This document shows, one piece after another, positions 21,012 through 29,879 of a stretch of DNA of 64,000 nt. The DNA is from Actinoplanes lobatus (lineage in GTDB: Bacteria > Actinomycetota > Actinomycetes > Mycobacteriales > Micromonosporaceae), in contig NZ_JACHNC010000001.1 of the NCBI RefSeq assembly GCF_014205215.1, forward strand, positions 1,555,001 through 1,619,000, written 5' to 3'. Within the stretch, counting starts at the first letter, position 1, and each line of letters begins with the position of its first letter. Both the position numbers and the translations under genes were made by a program. Below the pieces are notes generated by a model. That model was not told where the DNA came from. It searched no databases and worked only from the letters and a program-made list of their open reading frames with translations.

Positions 21012-21926
21012 TCATCGCCAGCCGCCGAAGACCTCCTCGCCGTTCGCCGAGATCGCCGCGCAGAGTGTGTCGAGGTCGGTGCCGGTCGCGGTGGCGAGCG
21101 CCCGCATGGTCAGCGGAACCAGGTACGACGCGTTGGGCCGCCCCCGGAACGGTGCCGGGGTGAGGTAGGGCGCGTCGGTCTCCACCATCATCTGCCCGGG
21201 CGGTGTGATCGCGGCCGCCTCCCGCAGGCCGGCGGCGCTCGCGAAGGTGACCGTACCGGCGAAGCTCAGGTAGTAGCCACGGCGTACGCACTCGGCCGCG
21301 AACTCGGCGTCCCCGGAGAAGCAGTGCAGCACCACCCGGTCCGGCGCGCCCTCGGAGTCGAGCACCCGCAGCACCTCGGCGTGGGCGTCCCGGTCGTGGA
21401 TGATCAGCGCCTTGCCGTAGCGCTTCGCGATGGCGATGTGCGCGCGGAAGCTCTCCTCCTGCGCGGCCCGGCCCTCCTCCCCGGTACGGAACGTGTCCAG
21501 CCCGGTCTCACCGATCCCCCGCACCCGGGGCCGGGCGGCCAGCGACTCGATGGCGCGCAGCGCTTCGTCCAGATCGGAGAGTCGCGGCGCCTCGTTCGGG
21601 TGAAGGGCCACCGCCGCCAGAATCGACTCATGGCGCTCGGCCAGGTCGGCGCCCCAGCGGGACGAGTCGACGTCCACTCCCACCTGGACCAGCCGGTCCA
21701 CACCGCTCTTGGCGGCCGCGCCGATCAGCGCCCCGACCGGGTCGCCGGCGCCGTCCCCGGGCACGCCCGCCTCCTGAACCGTGAGGTCGAGGTGGGTGTG
21801 GCTGTCGAAGACCGGGACCGCGAGCGGCTCGGGCGGCGGCGGGAACTCCCCGGCCCGGCGGGCTTCCTTGGCGCGGCGCCGGTCTGATGGGGACTGACCC
21901 GAGGGAGACGAAGGCATGTGAGACAT
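21012..21926 (-). CDS. tatD: TatD-family deoxyribonuclease
   Basis: A metal-dependent hydrolase of about 304 residues. It has the first metal motif FDSHTHLDL, the central GIGETGLD, HDRDAH, HCFSGD and the final VETDAPYLTP. TatD proteins act as 3'-5' exonucleases or tRNA-processing enzymes. Two ATGs, 21926 (MSHMPSSPSG) and 21917, are both possible; the first 40 residues are Pro/Arg-rich and poorly conserved in type. First gene of the tatD-rsmA-ispE-ABC-F unit. Confidence 0.92.
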   Translation of the reverse strand: MSHMPSSPSGQSPSDRRRAKEARRAGEFPPPPEPLAVPVFDSHTHLDLTVQEAGVPGDGAGDPVGALIGAAAKSGVDRLVQVGVDVDSSRWGADLAERHESILAAVALHPNEAPRLSDLDEALRAIESLAARPRVRGIGETGLDTFRTGEEGRAAQEESFRAHIAIAKRYGKALIIHDRDAHAEVLRVLDSEGAPDRVVLHCFSGDAEFAAECVRRGYYLSFAGTVTFASAAGLREAAAITPPGQMMVETDAPYLTPAPFRGRPNASYLVPLTMRALATATGTDLDTLCAAISANGEEVFGGWR

Positions 21927-21987
21927 TCTGCACGCCGAGTTTTCCGGTAACCGGGCGTTCATCCGATATCCACCGCGATCACTTAGG

Positions 21988-23031
21988 TTGCGCCCCGTGA
22001 CCGTGACCGGTGAGGACAGCGAGCTGGGCATCGACCCGCTCGACCCGCCCTTGATGGCCCCGCTGCGCCGCGACCTCACCTGGCAACAGGTGCAGTCCAT
22101 GAGCCAGTCGGTGGGCCACCGGGACGACCCGGTGCTGCGCCGGATCCGGGCCACCGCGGCGATCCGCCGGGGCACCCGGATGACCAAGGTGCTCTCCGCC
22201 GCCCAGGTCGCCGGTCATCTCGGCGGCTGGCTACCGTACGGGTTCTGCTACCGCTCCTGCGACATCGCCCACCTGCGCGAACCCGACCAGCTGGCGCTGC
22301 TGCGCACGGACGGCGCGACCGACTCGCAGGTGACGTTCGCGCTGCGCTGGCGGGCCACCGATCCGCTGGACTTCGAGGTCCCCGGCGCGGGCCCGAACTC
22401 GGGGCTGACCGCGCTGCCGGCACACTCCCGGATCGGCGCCATGGTGCTCGGCACCGGCTTCACCATGAGCGTCGACGACCTCATCCCGGAGTACGTGACG
22501 GCCGGTTTCGCGGACCTGCCGATGCCGGCGAACGCGCAGCTCCTGGCGTATGTGCCGGGCGGGGACGAGGTGGTGCTGTACACGTACCAGCCGGAGCAGC
22601 ACGGCTGGCTGCGTCTCGCCGGGCCGCGCTGGCGGAGCCTGCTGGGCGAGATCCCCGACGGCAGCCCGGACCGGGAGTACGTGCCGTGCACGGCGACCGG
22701 CTCGTCCCGGCTGGTCGGCTCGATCGACGGCAAGGAGTACGAGGCGGTCGCCGACCCGCCCGGCGAGTTCCGGGTGCGGGCGCTGACCCGCGCGGCCCGC
22801 TATCCGGTGCAGACCCTGAGCCGCCGGGCCGAGCAGGCCCTGTGGCGCGGGGCCTCCTGCTGGGTGTTGCAGCGCGACGAGACCTGGGCCCGGCTGCGGC
22901 TGCTCCGCCCCGAGGTGGACGAGATCAACACGACCGGCGCCCGGTGCTACGAGCGTGGCGTCTACGAAGCGTGGGCGCCGGTGGACGAGTTGACCGACCA
23001 CCACATCGCGGAGACCACTTACCAGATGTAG
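21988..23031 (+). CDS. Conserved hypothetical protein, about 347 aa
   Basis: A soluble protein not assignable to a known family by eye. It may start at TTG 21988 or GTG 21997. The N-terminus is acidic and proline-rich, then RRIRATAAIRRGTRMTK, a strand-rich middle (YGFCYRSCDIAHLREPDQL) and several Trp/Arg-rich strands later on (PEQHGWLRLAGPRWRSLLGE; RDETWARLRLLRPEVDEI). The pattern suggests beta-sheet repeats. No signal peptide or membrane segment is seen. It diverges from tatD and nearly touches the convergent secreted-protein gene (1 bp apart). Confidence 0.75.
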   Translation: MRPVTVTGEDSELGIDPLDPPLMAPLRRDLTWQQVQSMSQSVGHRDDPVLRRIRATAAIRRGTRMTKVLSAAQVAGHLGGWLPYGFCYRSCDIAHLREPDQLALLRTDGATDSQVTFALRWRATDPLDFEVPGAGPNSGLTALPAHSRIGAMVLGTGFTMSVDDLIPEYVTAGFADLPMPANAQLLAYVPGGDEVVLYTYQPEQHGWLRLAGPRWRSLLGEIPDGSPDREYVPCTATGSSRLVGSIDGKEYEAVADPPGEFRVRALTRAARYPVQTLSRRAEQALWRGASCWVLQRDETWARLRLLRPEVDEINTTGARCYERGVYEAWAPVDELTDHHIAETTYQM

Positions 23032-23032
23032 G

Positions 23033-24325
23033 TCAGGCCTTGTCGAGGGTGACCTGCCGGGCCCGCTCGGTCAGGTTGCCGGCCCGGTCGAACGTCCAGG
23101 CGTAGACCAGGAACTGCCCGCGGGTCACCCCGGCCGGCAGCTTGACCGACCATCTGCCCTTGCTGACGGTGACCCGGACCCCGGAGTTCGAGCAGTAGGC
23201 CAGGAACTGGGCGTCGGTGTAGAACCGCTTCCACTTCCGCTGCGGGGTCAGGCAGTACAGCTTGCCGCTCGCGGTGGAGCGGGCCACGGTCATCCACACG
23301 TGGGTCACGCCGGACGCCTTGTCGGAGGCCGTGCCCCGGACCGTCTTCCACGAGCTGACCCGGTTCGACTTCGACGGCTTGGTGATGGTCAACGACGGTT
23401 TCACGGCGTCGGCGTAGACCCGGACCGTGCCGATGGCCTGGTAGGCGCTCCACCCGTTCGCGTTCCAAAAAGCGATCTTCAGGGTACGGGCGCCGGTGAT
23501 CTTCCTGCTCAGGTCCCACTGGCGGCCGGCGGCGTCCCAGTCGTACAGGAGCGAGGTGTTGTAGGTGCCGGTCTTCGGCGACAGGCTGGACCGGTAGTTG
23601 TTGCCCCAGTCGATCGACATGTACCGGGTGCCGGCCGGCAGGCCGCTGATCTTCACAGCGAACGGGTAGCCCTGGTAGACACTGGCCCGGCTCAGTGAGT
23701 ACTTCCCGGACGGTTTGGTCACCGCGACGGCCCGGGTGAGGGTGCGGGCGTTGCCGGCCCGGTCGGTCATCGTCACGGTGATCGTGAACGACGCGACCCG
23801 GGAGTACTGCTTGGTCGCACCGACGGCGCCGGCCGCGAGCGTCTGCGGCGCCGATCCGTCGCCCCAGTTGACGACCCGGGTGACCTGCGCGTCCGTGTCG
23901 GTGTCGTCCTGGAAGTCCGCGGCGGTCTGGCTGAGCTGCACCGACTGGCCGAGCCAGAGCGAGGTGGCGTTCACCCGGAACGAGCCGGTCGGCGCCCCGG
24001 TGTCACCGGCCGGCGGCGTCGTGGTGGTCGGCCCGGTGGTCGGCGCGGTCGTCGTGGGGTCCGTGGTGGGCGGCGTCGTCGTGGGTTCGGTCGTCGGCGG
24101 CGTCGTGGTCGGATCCGTCGTCGGTTCCGTGGTCGTCTCGTCCGGAGTCGGCGAGGTGGTCGTCTCGGTCGGGTCCACGGTGGGGTCGGTCGACTCGTCG
24201 GCCAGGTTGACCACCGTGGTGGCCGGGCCGACCGCCGACGCCGGGGACGTGACGACCACGCCGCCGGCCACCAGCACGCCACTGACGATCGCGGCCACGA
24301 GCGGGCGGGTGTGCCGTGACTTCAA
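23033..24325 (-). CDS. Secreted PKD-like domain protein A
   Basis: A 430-residue exported protein. Residues 1-31 form a signal peptide (KSRHTRPLVAAIVSG, cleavage near ASA). Next is a Thr/Pro/Asp-rich linker to about residue 105. A PKD-like beta domain (RVVNWGDGSAPQTLA, then SRVASFTITVTMTDRAGN) is followed by two further Ig-like beta regions, the last with CLTPQRKWKRFYTDAQF and a two-Cys pattern. It is a tandem paralogue of the gene just upstream (24485-25738), sharing domain order and most motifs. No enzyme motif is visible; a cell-surface binding or structural role is likely. Confidence 0.82.
   Translation of the reverse strand: MKSRHTRPLVAAIVSGVLVAGGVVVTSPASAVGPATTVVNLADESTDPTVDPTETTTSPTPDETTTEPTTDPTTTPPTTEPTTTPPTTDPTTTAPTTGPTTTTPPAGDTGAPTGSFRVNATSLWLGQSVQLSQTAADFQDDTDTDAQVTRVVNWGDGSAPQTLAAGAVGATKQYSRVASFTITVTMTDRAGNARTLTRAVAVTKPSGKYSLSRASVYQGYPFAVKISGLPAGTRYMSIDWGNNYRSSLSPKTGTYNTSLLYDWDAAGRQWDLSRKITGARTLKIAFWNANGWSAYQAIGTVRVYADAVKPSLTITKPSKSNRVSSWKTVRGTASDKASGVTHVWMTVARSTASGKLYCLTPQRKWKRFYTDAQFLAYCSNSGVRVTVSKGRWSVKLPAGVTRGQFLVYAWTFDRAGNLTERARQVTLDKA
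24010..24200. repeat. Coding repeats for the Thr/Pro linker of protein A
   Basis: Imperfect 9-30 bp direct repeats on the minus strand encode repeated TTTPPTTEP / TTTPPTTDP units. They are in frame and explain low-complexity open frames on the other strand. Such tracts change length readily by slippage. Confidence 0.75.
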
Positions 24326-24439
24326 CTTCGACTCCTTCGGTGCGGAACCACACGAAGGACACGCGAAACCCAGGCCTCCCCGTGGTTGTCGCGACGCTAC
24401 CCCAGCCCAGGATCCCGATCAATCCTGCGGAAGGCCTGG

Positions 24440-24478
24440 AAAACAGCGATGCCCGCCGGTTTCTCACCGGCGGGCATC
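24440..24478 (-). terminator. Intrinsic terminator after secreted protein B
   Basis: Arms GATGCCCGCCGGT (24448-24460) and ACCGGCGGGCATC (24466-24478) pair perfectly around a 5-base loop. On the minus strand the stem is followed by GCTGTTTT. It lies 7 bp beyond the stop of the gene at 24485-25738 and separates it from its paralogue. Confidence 0.85.
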
Positions 24479-24484
24479 GGACGA

Positions 24485-25738
24485 TCAACTGCGCGTGATC
24501 TCCGCGGTGCGGTAGGTCTCGCGGAAGTAGTTCGCGTAGTCGTAGACCCAGGCGTCGACCGCGAAGTACTGGTTCTTGCCGAGGCCGGCGGGCAGCTTCA
24601 GCGACCACTTGCCGTTCTTGATCTTCACCTTGACGCCGGTCGCGTAGCAGTACTTGTCGACGTCGGCGTCGCTGTAGTACCGCTTCCACTTCCGCGCCGG
24701 AGTGAGGCAGTAGGCCTTGCCGCTCTTGGTGATCCGGAAGGCGGTGACCCCGAGGTGCCGGACGCCGGAGCCCTTGTCGCCGACGGTGCCGGTGATCGTC
24801 TTCCAGGAGCTCGCCCGGTTGGTGCTGGACGGCTTCTTGATCGTCAGGGTCGGCTTCCACTTGTCCTTGAGGACGTTGATGGAGCCGATCGTCTGCCAGG
24901 TGCCGTAGCCCTTGTCGTTGCCCCAGGCGATCCGCAGCGTGCGGACGCCGGAGAGGCGGGCGTCACTGACCTTGACGTACTGCCGCAGCGCCGTGTCCCA
25001 CCGCCACCGGTAGAGGATGCGGCCGGAGAGCGACTTGGTCGTCGACCAGTAGGACGAGTCCCAGCCGTCACTCCAGTCGATCTTGTACATCGTCGCCCCG
25101 GCCGGGACCTTGCCGATGTTGATGTTGAAATACGCGCCCTGGTAGACGCTCTTGCGGCTGAGCGAGGCCTTGCCGGCGGGCACGGTGACCGCGACGGTAC
25201 GGGCCGGGATCGCGGAGGTGTTGCCGGCCGGGTCGGTGATGGTCACCGTGACCTTGAAGCTGCCGGCACGGGTGTACGACTTCGTGGCGGTGTAGGTGGT
25301 CGAGCTCAGCTCCGTGCTGGTGCCGTCACCCCAGCTCACCACTCGCTTGAGGTTGTCCCGGGCGTCGCCCGGGTCGTTGTATTCCCAGTACTCCTGGATG
25401 ACCTTGATCTGCTGGCCGGTCCAGACCGAGGTGTAGTCGAGCGCGAACGTGCCGGTCGGCTTCGTCGTGTCCGGGCCCGGGTCGGTGGACGTCGGCGTCG
25501 GGGTCGGATCCGTCGGCGTCGGCGTGGGGTCGGTGGGGGTCGGCGTCGGGTCGCTGGGGGTCGGCGTCGGGTCGACCGCGTCCAGACCGGTGGCGGACTC
25601 GTCGATGACGGCCGACGGGTTCCTCCCGGAGGGCGCGTCGGCTGCCGAGTCCGGGATCGCGTAGGCCGGCGCTCCGATGAGCGTGCCGCCCGCGATGAGG
25701 GCGCCGCTCACGACGGCGACGGCAAGGCGTGTTTTCAC
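24485..25738 (-). CDS. Secreted PKD-like domain protein B
   Basis: A 417-residue exported protein with signal peptide MKTRLAVAVVSGALIAGG...AYA (about residues 1-27), a linker of Pro-Thr-Pro-Asp repeats (residues 55-90), a PKD-like domain (RVVSWGDGTSTELSS; GSFKVTVTITDPAGN), a second beta domain (SVYQGAYFNINIGKVPAG; YKIDWSDGWDSSYW) and a C-terminal domain with SGVRHLGVTAFR and CLTPARKWKRYYSDADVDKY. It is a clear tandem paralogue of protein A. Each has its own signal peptide and a terminator lies between them, so they are separate transcription units or a duplicated gene. Confidence 0.82.
   Translation of the reverse strand: MKTRLAVAVVSGALIAGGTLIGAPAYAIPDSAADAPSGRNPSAVIDESATGLDAVDPTPTPSDPTPTPTDPTPTPTDPTPTPTSTDPGPDTTKPTGTFALDYTSVWTGQQIKVIQEYWEYNDPGDARDNLKRVVSWGDGTSTELSSTTYTATKSYTRAGSFKVTVTITDPAGNTSAIPARTVAVTVPAGKASLSRKSVYQGAYFNINIGKVPAGATMYKIDWSDGWDSSYWSTTKSLSGRILYRWRWDTALRQYVKVSDARLSGVRTLRIAWGNDKGYGTWQTIGSINVLKDKWKPTLTIKKPSSTNRASSWKTITGTVGDKGSGVRHLGVTAFRITKSGKAYCLTPARKWKRYYSDADVDKYCYATGVKVKIKNGKWSLKLPAGLGKNQYFAVDAWVYDYANYFRETYRTAEITRS
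25480..25572. repeat. Coding repeats for the Pro-Thr linker of protein B
   Basis: Tandem GGGTCGG/CGTCGGCG units on the plus strand (reverse complement coding) specify repeated DPTPTPT segments, about four copies of a 21-bp unit. They are in frame. Confidence 0.8.
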
Positions 25739-25870
25739 AGAACTCCTTCAAGGGGATGCTTGCCACCTGAAGGAGCGAATAGGTCGTTACCGAAACGTAC
25801 CGACGACACGCCCCCGTCCCCGTGGCTCTGTGAAGATACCGAACCGAAGATGAGCGATCAACGCATTTGA

Positions 25871-25913
25871 CAACGACGATGCCCACCGGATTGATCACAA
25901 TCCGGTGGGCATC
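25871..25913 (-). terminator. Terminator-like hairpin after metG
   Basis: Arms GATGCCCACCGGATT (25878-25892) and AATCCGGTGGGCATC (25899-25913) are perfect 15-base complements around a 6-base loop. On the minus strand the stem is followed by GTCGTTGTC, a weak U-tract. It starts 10 bp after the metG stop. Confidence 0.75.
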
Positions 25914-25923
25914 GACTGTCGAC

Positions 25924-27729
25924 TCAGGACTCGTCGCCACCCAGGCGGGCCAGCTCCTCCTCGACCACCGACGGGTCGAGCTTGCGGAACACCGGCGTCG
26001 GCGCGGCCAGCGGGGTGCCGGGCACCAGCGGCACCGACTCCCAGCGGGCGCCGACCTTGTAGTCACCGGTCAGCACCGGGTAACCGGGGCCGCCGTCCAG
26101 GTCCTCGACCTCCTCGATACGCGGCATCGGGGCGTGCACGCCCTCGCCGCCGAGCAGCTCGAACACCTTCTGCGCGGAGTGCGGCAGGAACGGGGTGAGC
26201 AGCGTGTTGGCGTCGCTCACCACCTGGAGCGCGACGTGCAGGACGGTGGCCTGGCGCGGCTTGTCCTCATCGGACTTGAGCTTCCACGGGGCCTGCTCGG
26301 ACAGGTACCGGTTGGCCTCGGCGACCACCCGCATGGCCTCGCCGATCGCCGCCTTCTGCCGGTGCTTGCCGATCAGCTCGCCGACCGTCGCGAATCCGGT
26401 CTTCGCCACCTCGAGGACCGCCTCGTCCTCCGGCGTCAGCGGGCCGGCCGCCGGGATCTCGCCGAAGTTCTTCGCGGTCAGCGAGATCGACCGGTTGACC
26501 AGGTTGCCCCAGCCGGCCACCAGCTCGTCGTTGTTGCGCCGGACGAACTCGGCCCAGGTGAAGTCGGTGTCGTTGGACTCCGGCCCGGCCGCCGCGATGA
26601 AGTAGCGCAGGGCGTCGGCGTCGTACCGCTCCAGGAAGTCGCGCACGTAGATGACCACCCGGCGGGACGAGGAGAACTTCTTGCCCTCCATCGTCAGGTA
26701 CTCGCTGGAGACCACCTCGGTGGGCAGGTTGAGCTTGCCGAACTCGCCGGCCGTGCCGCCCTTGTCACCCTCGCCGGAGTAGCCGAGCAGCAGGGCCGGC
26801 CAGATCACCGAGTGGAAGACGATGTTGTCCTTGCCCATGAAGTAGTAGCCGAGGGCGTCCTTGCCCTGCGCGTCGGCCGACCACCACTGCCGCCAGGCCT
26901 CCGGGTCACCGCTGCGCCGGGCCCACTCGATGGATGCGGACAGGTAGCCGATGACCGCGTCGAACCACACGTAGATGCGCTTGTCGTTGCGGTCCCGCCA
27001 GCCGTCCAGCGGGATCGGCACGCCCCACTCCAGGTCCCGGGTGATGGCCCGGGGCTGGAGGTCGTCGAGCAGGTTGCGGGAGAACTTGAGGACGTTGGGC
27101 CGCCAGTTCTCCCGGCGGTCCAGCCAGCCGCCGATCGCCTCGGCGAAGGCCGGCAGGTCGAGGAAGAAGTGCTCGGTCTCGACGAACTTCGGGACCTCGC
27201 CGTTGATCCGGGAGCGCGGGTTGAGCAGCTGCTCCGGGTCGAGCTGGTTGCCGCAGTTGTCGCACTGGTCGCCGCGGGCGCCGTCGTAGCCGCAGATCGG
27301 GCAGGTGCCCTCGATGTACCGGTCGGGCAGGGTGCGGCCGGTGGACGGGGAGATCGCGCCGAGGGTGGTCCGGGCGACGATGTACCCATTCCGGTGCAGC
27401 CCCTCGAACAGCTCCTGGACGATCGCGTAGTGGTTGCGGGTGGTGGTCCGGGTGAACAGGTCGTACGACAGGCCGAGCCCGTGCAGGTCCTCCACGATCA
27501 CCCGGTTGTACCGGTCGGCGAGCTGACGCGGGGTCACCCCGTCGGCGTCGGCCTGCACCTGGATCGGGGTGCCGTGCTCATCCGTGCCGGAGACCATGAG
27601 CACGTCGTGGCCGGCCATCCGCATGAACCGGCTGAAGACGTCGGACGGCACCCCGAAGCCGGAAACATGACCGATGTGGCGGGGGCCGTTGGCGTAGGGC
27701 CAGGCAACCGCGGCGAGAACGTGACTCAT
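25924..27729 (-). CDS. metG: Methionyl-tRNA synthetase
   Basis: A 601-residue class I synthetase that charges tRNA-Met. HIGH is at residues 18-21 ([12 protein letters not shown]). The zinc knuckle is CPIC...CDNC, the tRNA-anticodon region follows, and the KMSKS-equivalent is KFSSSR, a variant I recall from other actinobacterial MetRS. There is no C-terminal EMAP-like domain. The start at ATG 27729 ([15 protein letters not shown]) is fixed by the family N-terminus; the long open frame upstream covers another gene in antisense. It is separated from tatD by the two secreted-protein genes and one unknown gene. Confidence 0.96.
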   Translation of the reverse strand: MSHVLAAVAWPYANGPRHIGHVSGFGVPSDVFSRFMRMAGHDVLMVSGTDEHGTPIQVQADADGVTPRQLADRYNRVIVEDLHGLGLSYDLFTRTTTRNHYAIVQELFEGLHRNGYIVARTTLGAISPSTGRTLPDRYIEGTCPICGYDGARGDQCDNCGNQLDPEQLLNPRSRINGEVPKFVETEHFFLDLPAFAEAIGGWLDRRENWRPNVLKFSRNLLDDLQPRAITRDLEWGVPIPLDGWRDRNDKRIYVWFDAVIGYLSASIEWARRSGDPEAWRQWWSADAQGKDALGYYFMGKDNIVFHSVIWPALLLGYSGEGDKGGTAGEFGKLNLPTEVVSSEYLTMEGKKFSSSRRVVIYVRDFLERYDADALRYFIAAAGPESNDTDFTWAEFVRRNNDELVAGWGNLVNRSISLTAKNFGEIPAAGPLTPEDEAVLEVAKTGFATVGELIGKHRQKAAIGEAMRVVAEANRYLSEQAPWKLKSDEDKPRQATVLHVALQVVSDANTLLTPFLPHSAQKVFELLGGEGVHAPMPRIEEVEDLDGGPGYPVLTGDYKVGARWESVPLVPGTPLAAPTPVFRKLDPSVVEEELARLGGDES

Positions 27730-27861
27730 GGTGTCCAAGCGTAGTGACCGCTCCCAGGGGTTCGCGAACGGATTGCCTCCTCCCGCGCTGGTATGCCGAT
27801 TTGTCCCGACACGCCCCATCAGGAACGTGATCACCGACGGGCCGGGGCATTCAATGGGCAA

Positions 27862-28887
27862 ATGACCGGAGACGCTCCACAGCCCGCGGAACCGCCCCGT
27901 GACCAGGGCAACCCGTGGACCCTGTCCGACCCCGACGGCGCCTGGTGGCACGGCGAGGACGACCGGGACCGGCCGGACGCCGAAGATCCGTCGTCGGCCG
28001 CCGCCCACGTCGCCGGGGTCCGCGACCTCACCGAGCACCTGAACCGTCTGGAACACCTGGATCGCCGGGACGGCCGGGACCGCCGGGAACATCGGGACCG
28101 CCCGGAACCCGCCGAGGAGCCGGGCCCGCCCGCCCGGCTGACCGAACCGGGCGCCGCGCCCGGCGGCTCCCGGCTCGCCACCGCGGGCGAGCTGATGATC
28201 GTCGAGGCCGGCCCGGAGCGGGAGCAGCCCCGGCCCGGGGTCACGCCGCTGCCCGAGGTGATCGGCTGCCCCGACGTCGAGGCCCGCCTGGAACGGATGG
28301 AGAACTCGCCGTTCTGGCTCTCCGAGGAGGAGCGCGCCCGCAACGACACGGCACGCGCCGACCACCGGCCCGGGCGGCGCCGCCGGCCGCCCGCCCACAA
28401 CCCGCTGAGCGCGCTGCTCGCGCTGATCTCGCTGAGCCTGGTGGCGGCCTTCTTCGGCTGGGTCAGCGCGGAGCCGTTCTGGCTGGCGGTGGGGCACGGC
28501 GACCGGGGGTACGCGACCACCACCCACTGCCGCGGCGACGGGCTGGCCCAGCGCTGCGCCGGGCGGTTCGCCTCGCTCGACGGGCACTACAGCGTCTCCC
28601 GGGTGACGCTGCTCGGCATCTCCGGCGCGGGACGGCAGACGGGCGCGGTGTCCTCGGCCCGGATGGTCAGCCCGGAGAGCGACCAGGCCTACGCGGCGCC
28701 GGCCGGGGCGCTCATGCACCTGCGCTGGGGGCTCGGCTTCCTGCTCGTGCTGATCTGCGGCTACGGCATCGCCGAGGCGACCGGGGCACGGCGGCTGCCG
28801 TCCCGGCCCACCCGGCGCAGTGCCCTGATCGCCAGCTTCCTCGGCCCGCTCCTGCTACTGAGCGGCTTCCTGGCCGCGGCCTACTGA
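27862..28887 (+). CDS. Hypothetical membrane protein with long acidic N-terminus
   Basis: A 341-residue protein starting [15 protein letters not shown]. Residues 1-190 are predicted disordered, rich in Asp, Arg, Glu and Pro, with short repeats of [16 protein letters not shown] type. A first membrane helix at about residues 195-215 ([20 protein letters not shown]) leads into an extracytoplasmic region with two Cys, then two more helices close to the C-terminus ([34 protein letters not shown]). No family is recognised. It diverges from metG and converges on rsmI. Confidence 0.75.
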   Translation: MTGDAPQPAEPPRDQGNPWTLSDPDGAWWHGEDDRDRPDAEDPSSAAAHVAGVRDLTEHLNRLEHLDRRDGRDRREHRDRPEPAEEPGPPARLTEPGAAPGGSRLATAGELMIVEAGPEREQPRPGVTPLPEVIGCPDVEARLERMENSPFWLSEEERARNDTARADHRPGRRRRPPAHNPLSALLALISLSLVAAFFGWVSAEPFWLAVGHGDRGYATTTHCRGDGLAQRCAGRFASLDGHYSVSRVTLLGISGAGRQTGAVSSARMVSPESDQAYAAPAGALMHLRWGLGFLLVLICGYGIAEATGARRLPSRPTRRSALIASFLGPLLLLSGFLAAAY

Positions 28888-28952
28888 ACCGTCGGCTGGG
28901 CGGGACCCCGCTTCGCGTATTTTCCGGAAATCGGTTCGGGTAGGCGTACGAA

Positions 28953-29804
28953 TCAATGGTGTATCAGGGCGTAGACGTCGCGTTTGCGCAGCTGATAAGC
29001 GTCGGCCACCGACTGGATCGCGTCCCGGCGGGAAGCGCCGGCGGCCTCCCGCCGGGCGACCTCGGCACGCAGCTCGTCGTCGCCGGGCCGTTCCGGCGGC
29101 CCGGCCGGCGCGCCCGCGATCACCAGGGTGATCTCGCCGCGCGGCGGATCCGCCGCGGCGCTCGCGGCGAGCTCGGCGAGGGTGGCCCGGCGGATCTCCT
29201 CGTACGTCTTGGTGAGCTCCCGGCAGAGGGCGGCCGGCCGGTCCGCCCCGAAGATCGCGGCCAGGTCCTCGAGCGCGCCGGCGATCCGGTGCGGCGCCTC
29301 GAAGAACACCAGCGTGCGCGGCTCGCCCGCCAGTTCGCGGAGGCGGGAGCGGCGGTTCGAGCCGGACCGGGGCAGGAAGCCCTCGAAGACGAACCGGTCG
29401 CTGGGCAGGCCGGAAAGGGCCAGCGCCGTGGTGACCGCGCTCGGGCCGGGCGCCGAGGTGACCGGGAAACCGGCGTCGAGCGCCGCCCGGACCAGCCGGA
29501 AACCGGGGTCGGAGACGCTCGGCATGCCGCCGTCGGTGACGACGGCGACGACCGAGCCGTCGCGCAGCGCCTCGACCAGTTCGGGGGTACGCCGTTCGTC
29601 GTTGCCCTCGAAGTAGGAGACGATCCGGCCGCGCACGGTGACATCGAGGTCCCGGGCGAGCCGGCCGAGCCGCCGGGTGTCCTCCGCGGCGATCACATCT
29701 GCCGAGGCCAGGACCTCGCGCAACCGGGTCGAGGCGTCGCCGGTGTTGCCCAGCGGGGCGCCCACCAGGATCACTCGGCCGCCGGCTTCTTCGTCATCAG
29801 GCAT
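28953..29804 (-). CDS. rsmI: 16S rRNA (cytidine1402-2'-O)-methyltransferase
   Basis: A 283-residue tetrapyrrole-methylase-fold enzyme that 2'-O-methylates C1402 in the ribosomal P site. Motifs are ILVGAPLGNTGDAS, AAEDTRRLGRL, VVAVVTDGGMPSVSDPGF, SAPGPSAVTTALALSG and FFEAPHRI. The length is typical. It is divergent from the protein mannosyltransferase gene across 75 bp, the order conserved in mycobacteria (Rv1003/Rv1002c, from memory). Confidence 0.95.
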   Translation of the reverse strand: MPDDEEAGGRVILVGAPLGNTGDASTRLREVLASADVIAAEDTRRLGRLARDLDVTVRGRIVSYFEGNDERRTPELVEALRDGSVVAVVTDGGMPSVSDPGFRLVRAALDAGFPVTSAPGPSAVTTALALSGLPSDRFVFEGFLPRSGSNRRSRLRELAGEPRTLVFFEAPHRIAGALEDLAAIFGADRPAALCRELTKTYEEIRRATLAELAASAAADPPRGEITLVIAGAPAGPPERPGDDELRAEVARREAAGASRRDAIQSVADAYQLRKRDVYALIHH

Positions 29805-29879
29805 CGCAAAAGTCCATCACATGGCAAGAGGTGGTGATGGCGGGCACCGGTTCTCAGGCTTCCGTCCTACGATCTCGGG

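Noticed and set aside
24010..25572. Short-period repeats considered as a possible CRISPR or minisatellite
   Set aside because: The repeats are in frame within two genes and encode Thr/Pro linkers; no spacers and no cas genes.
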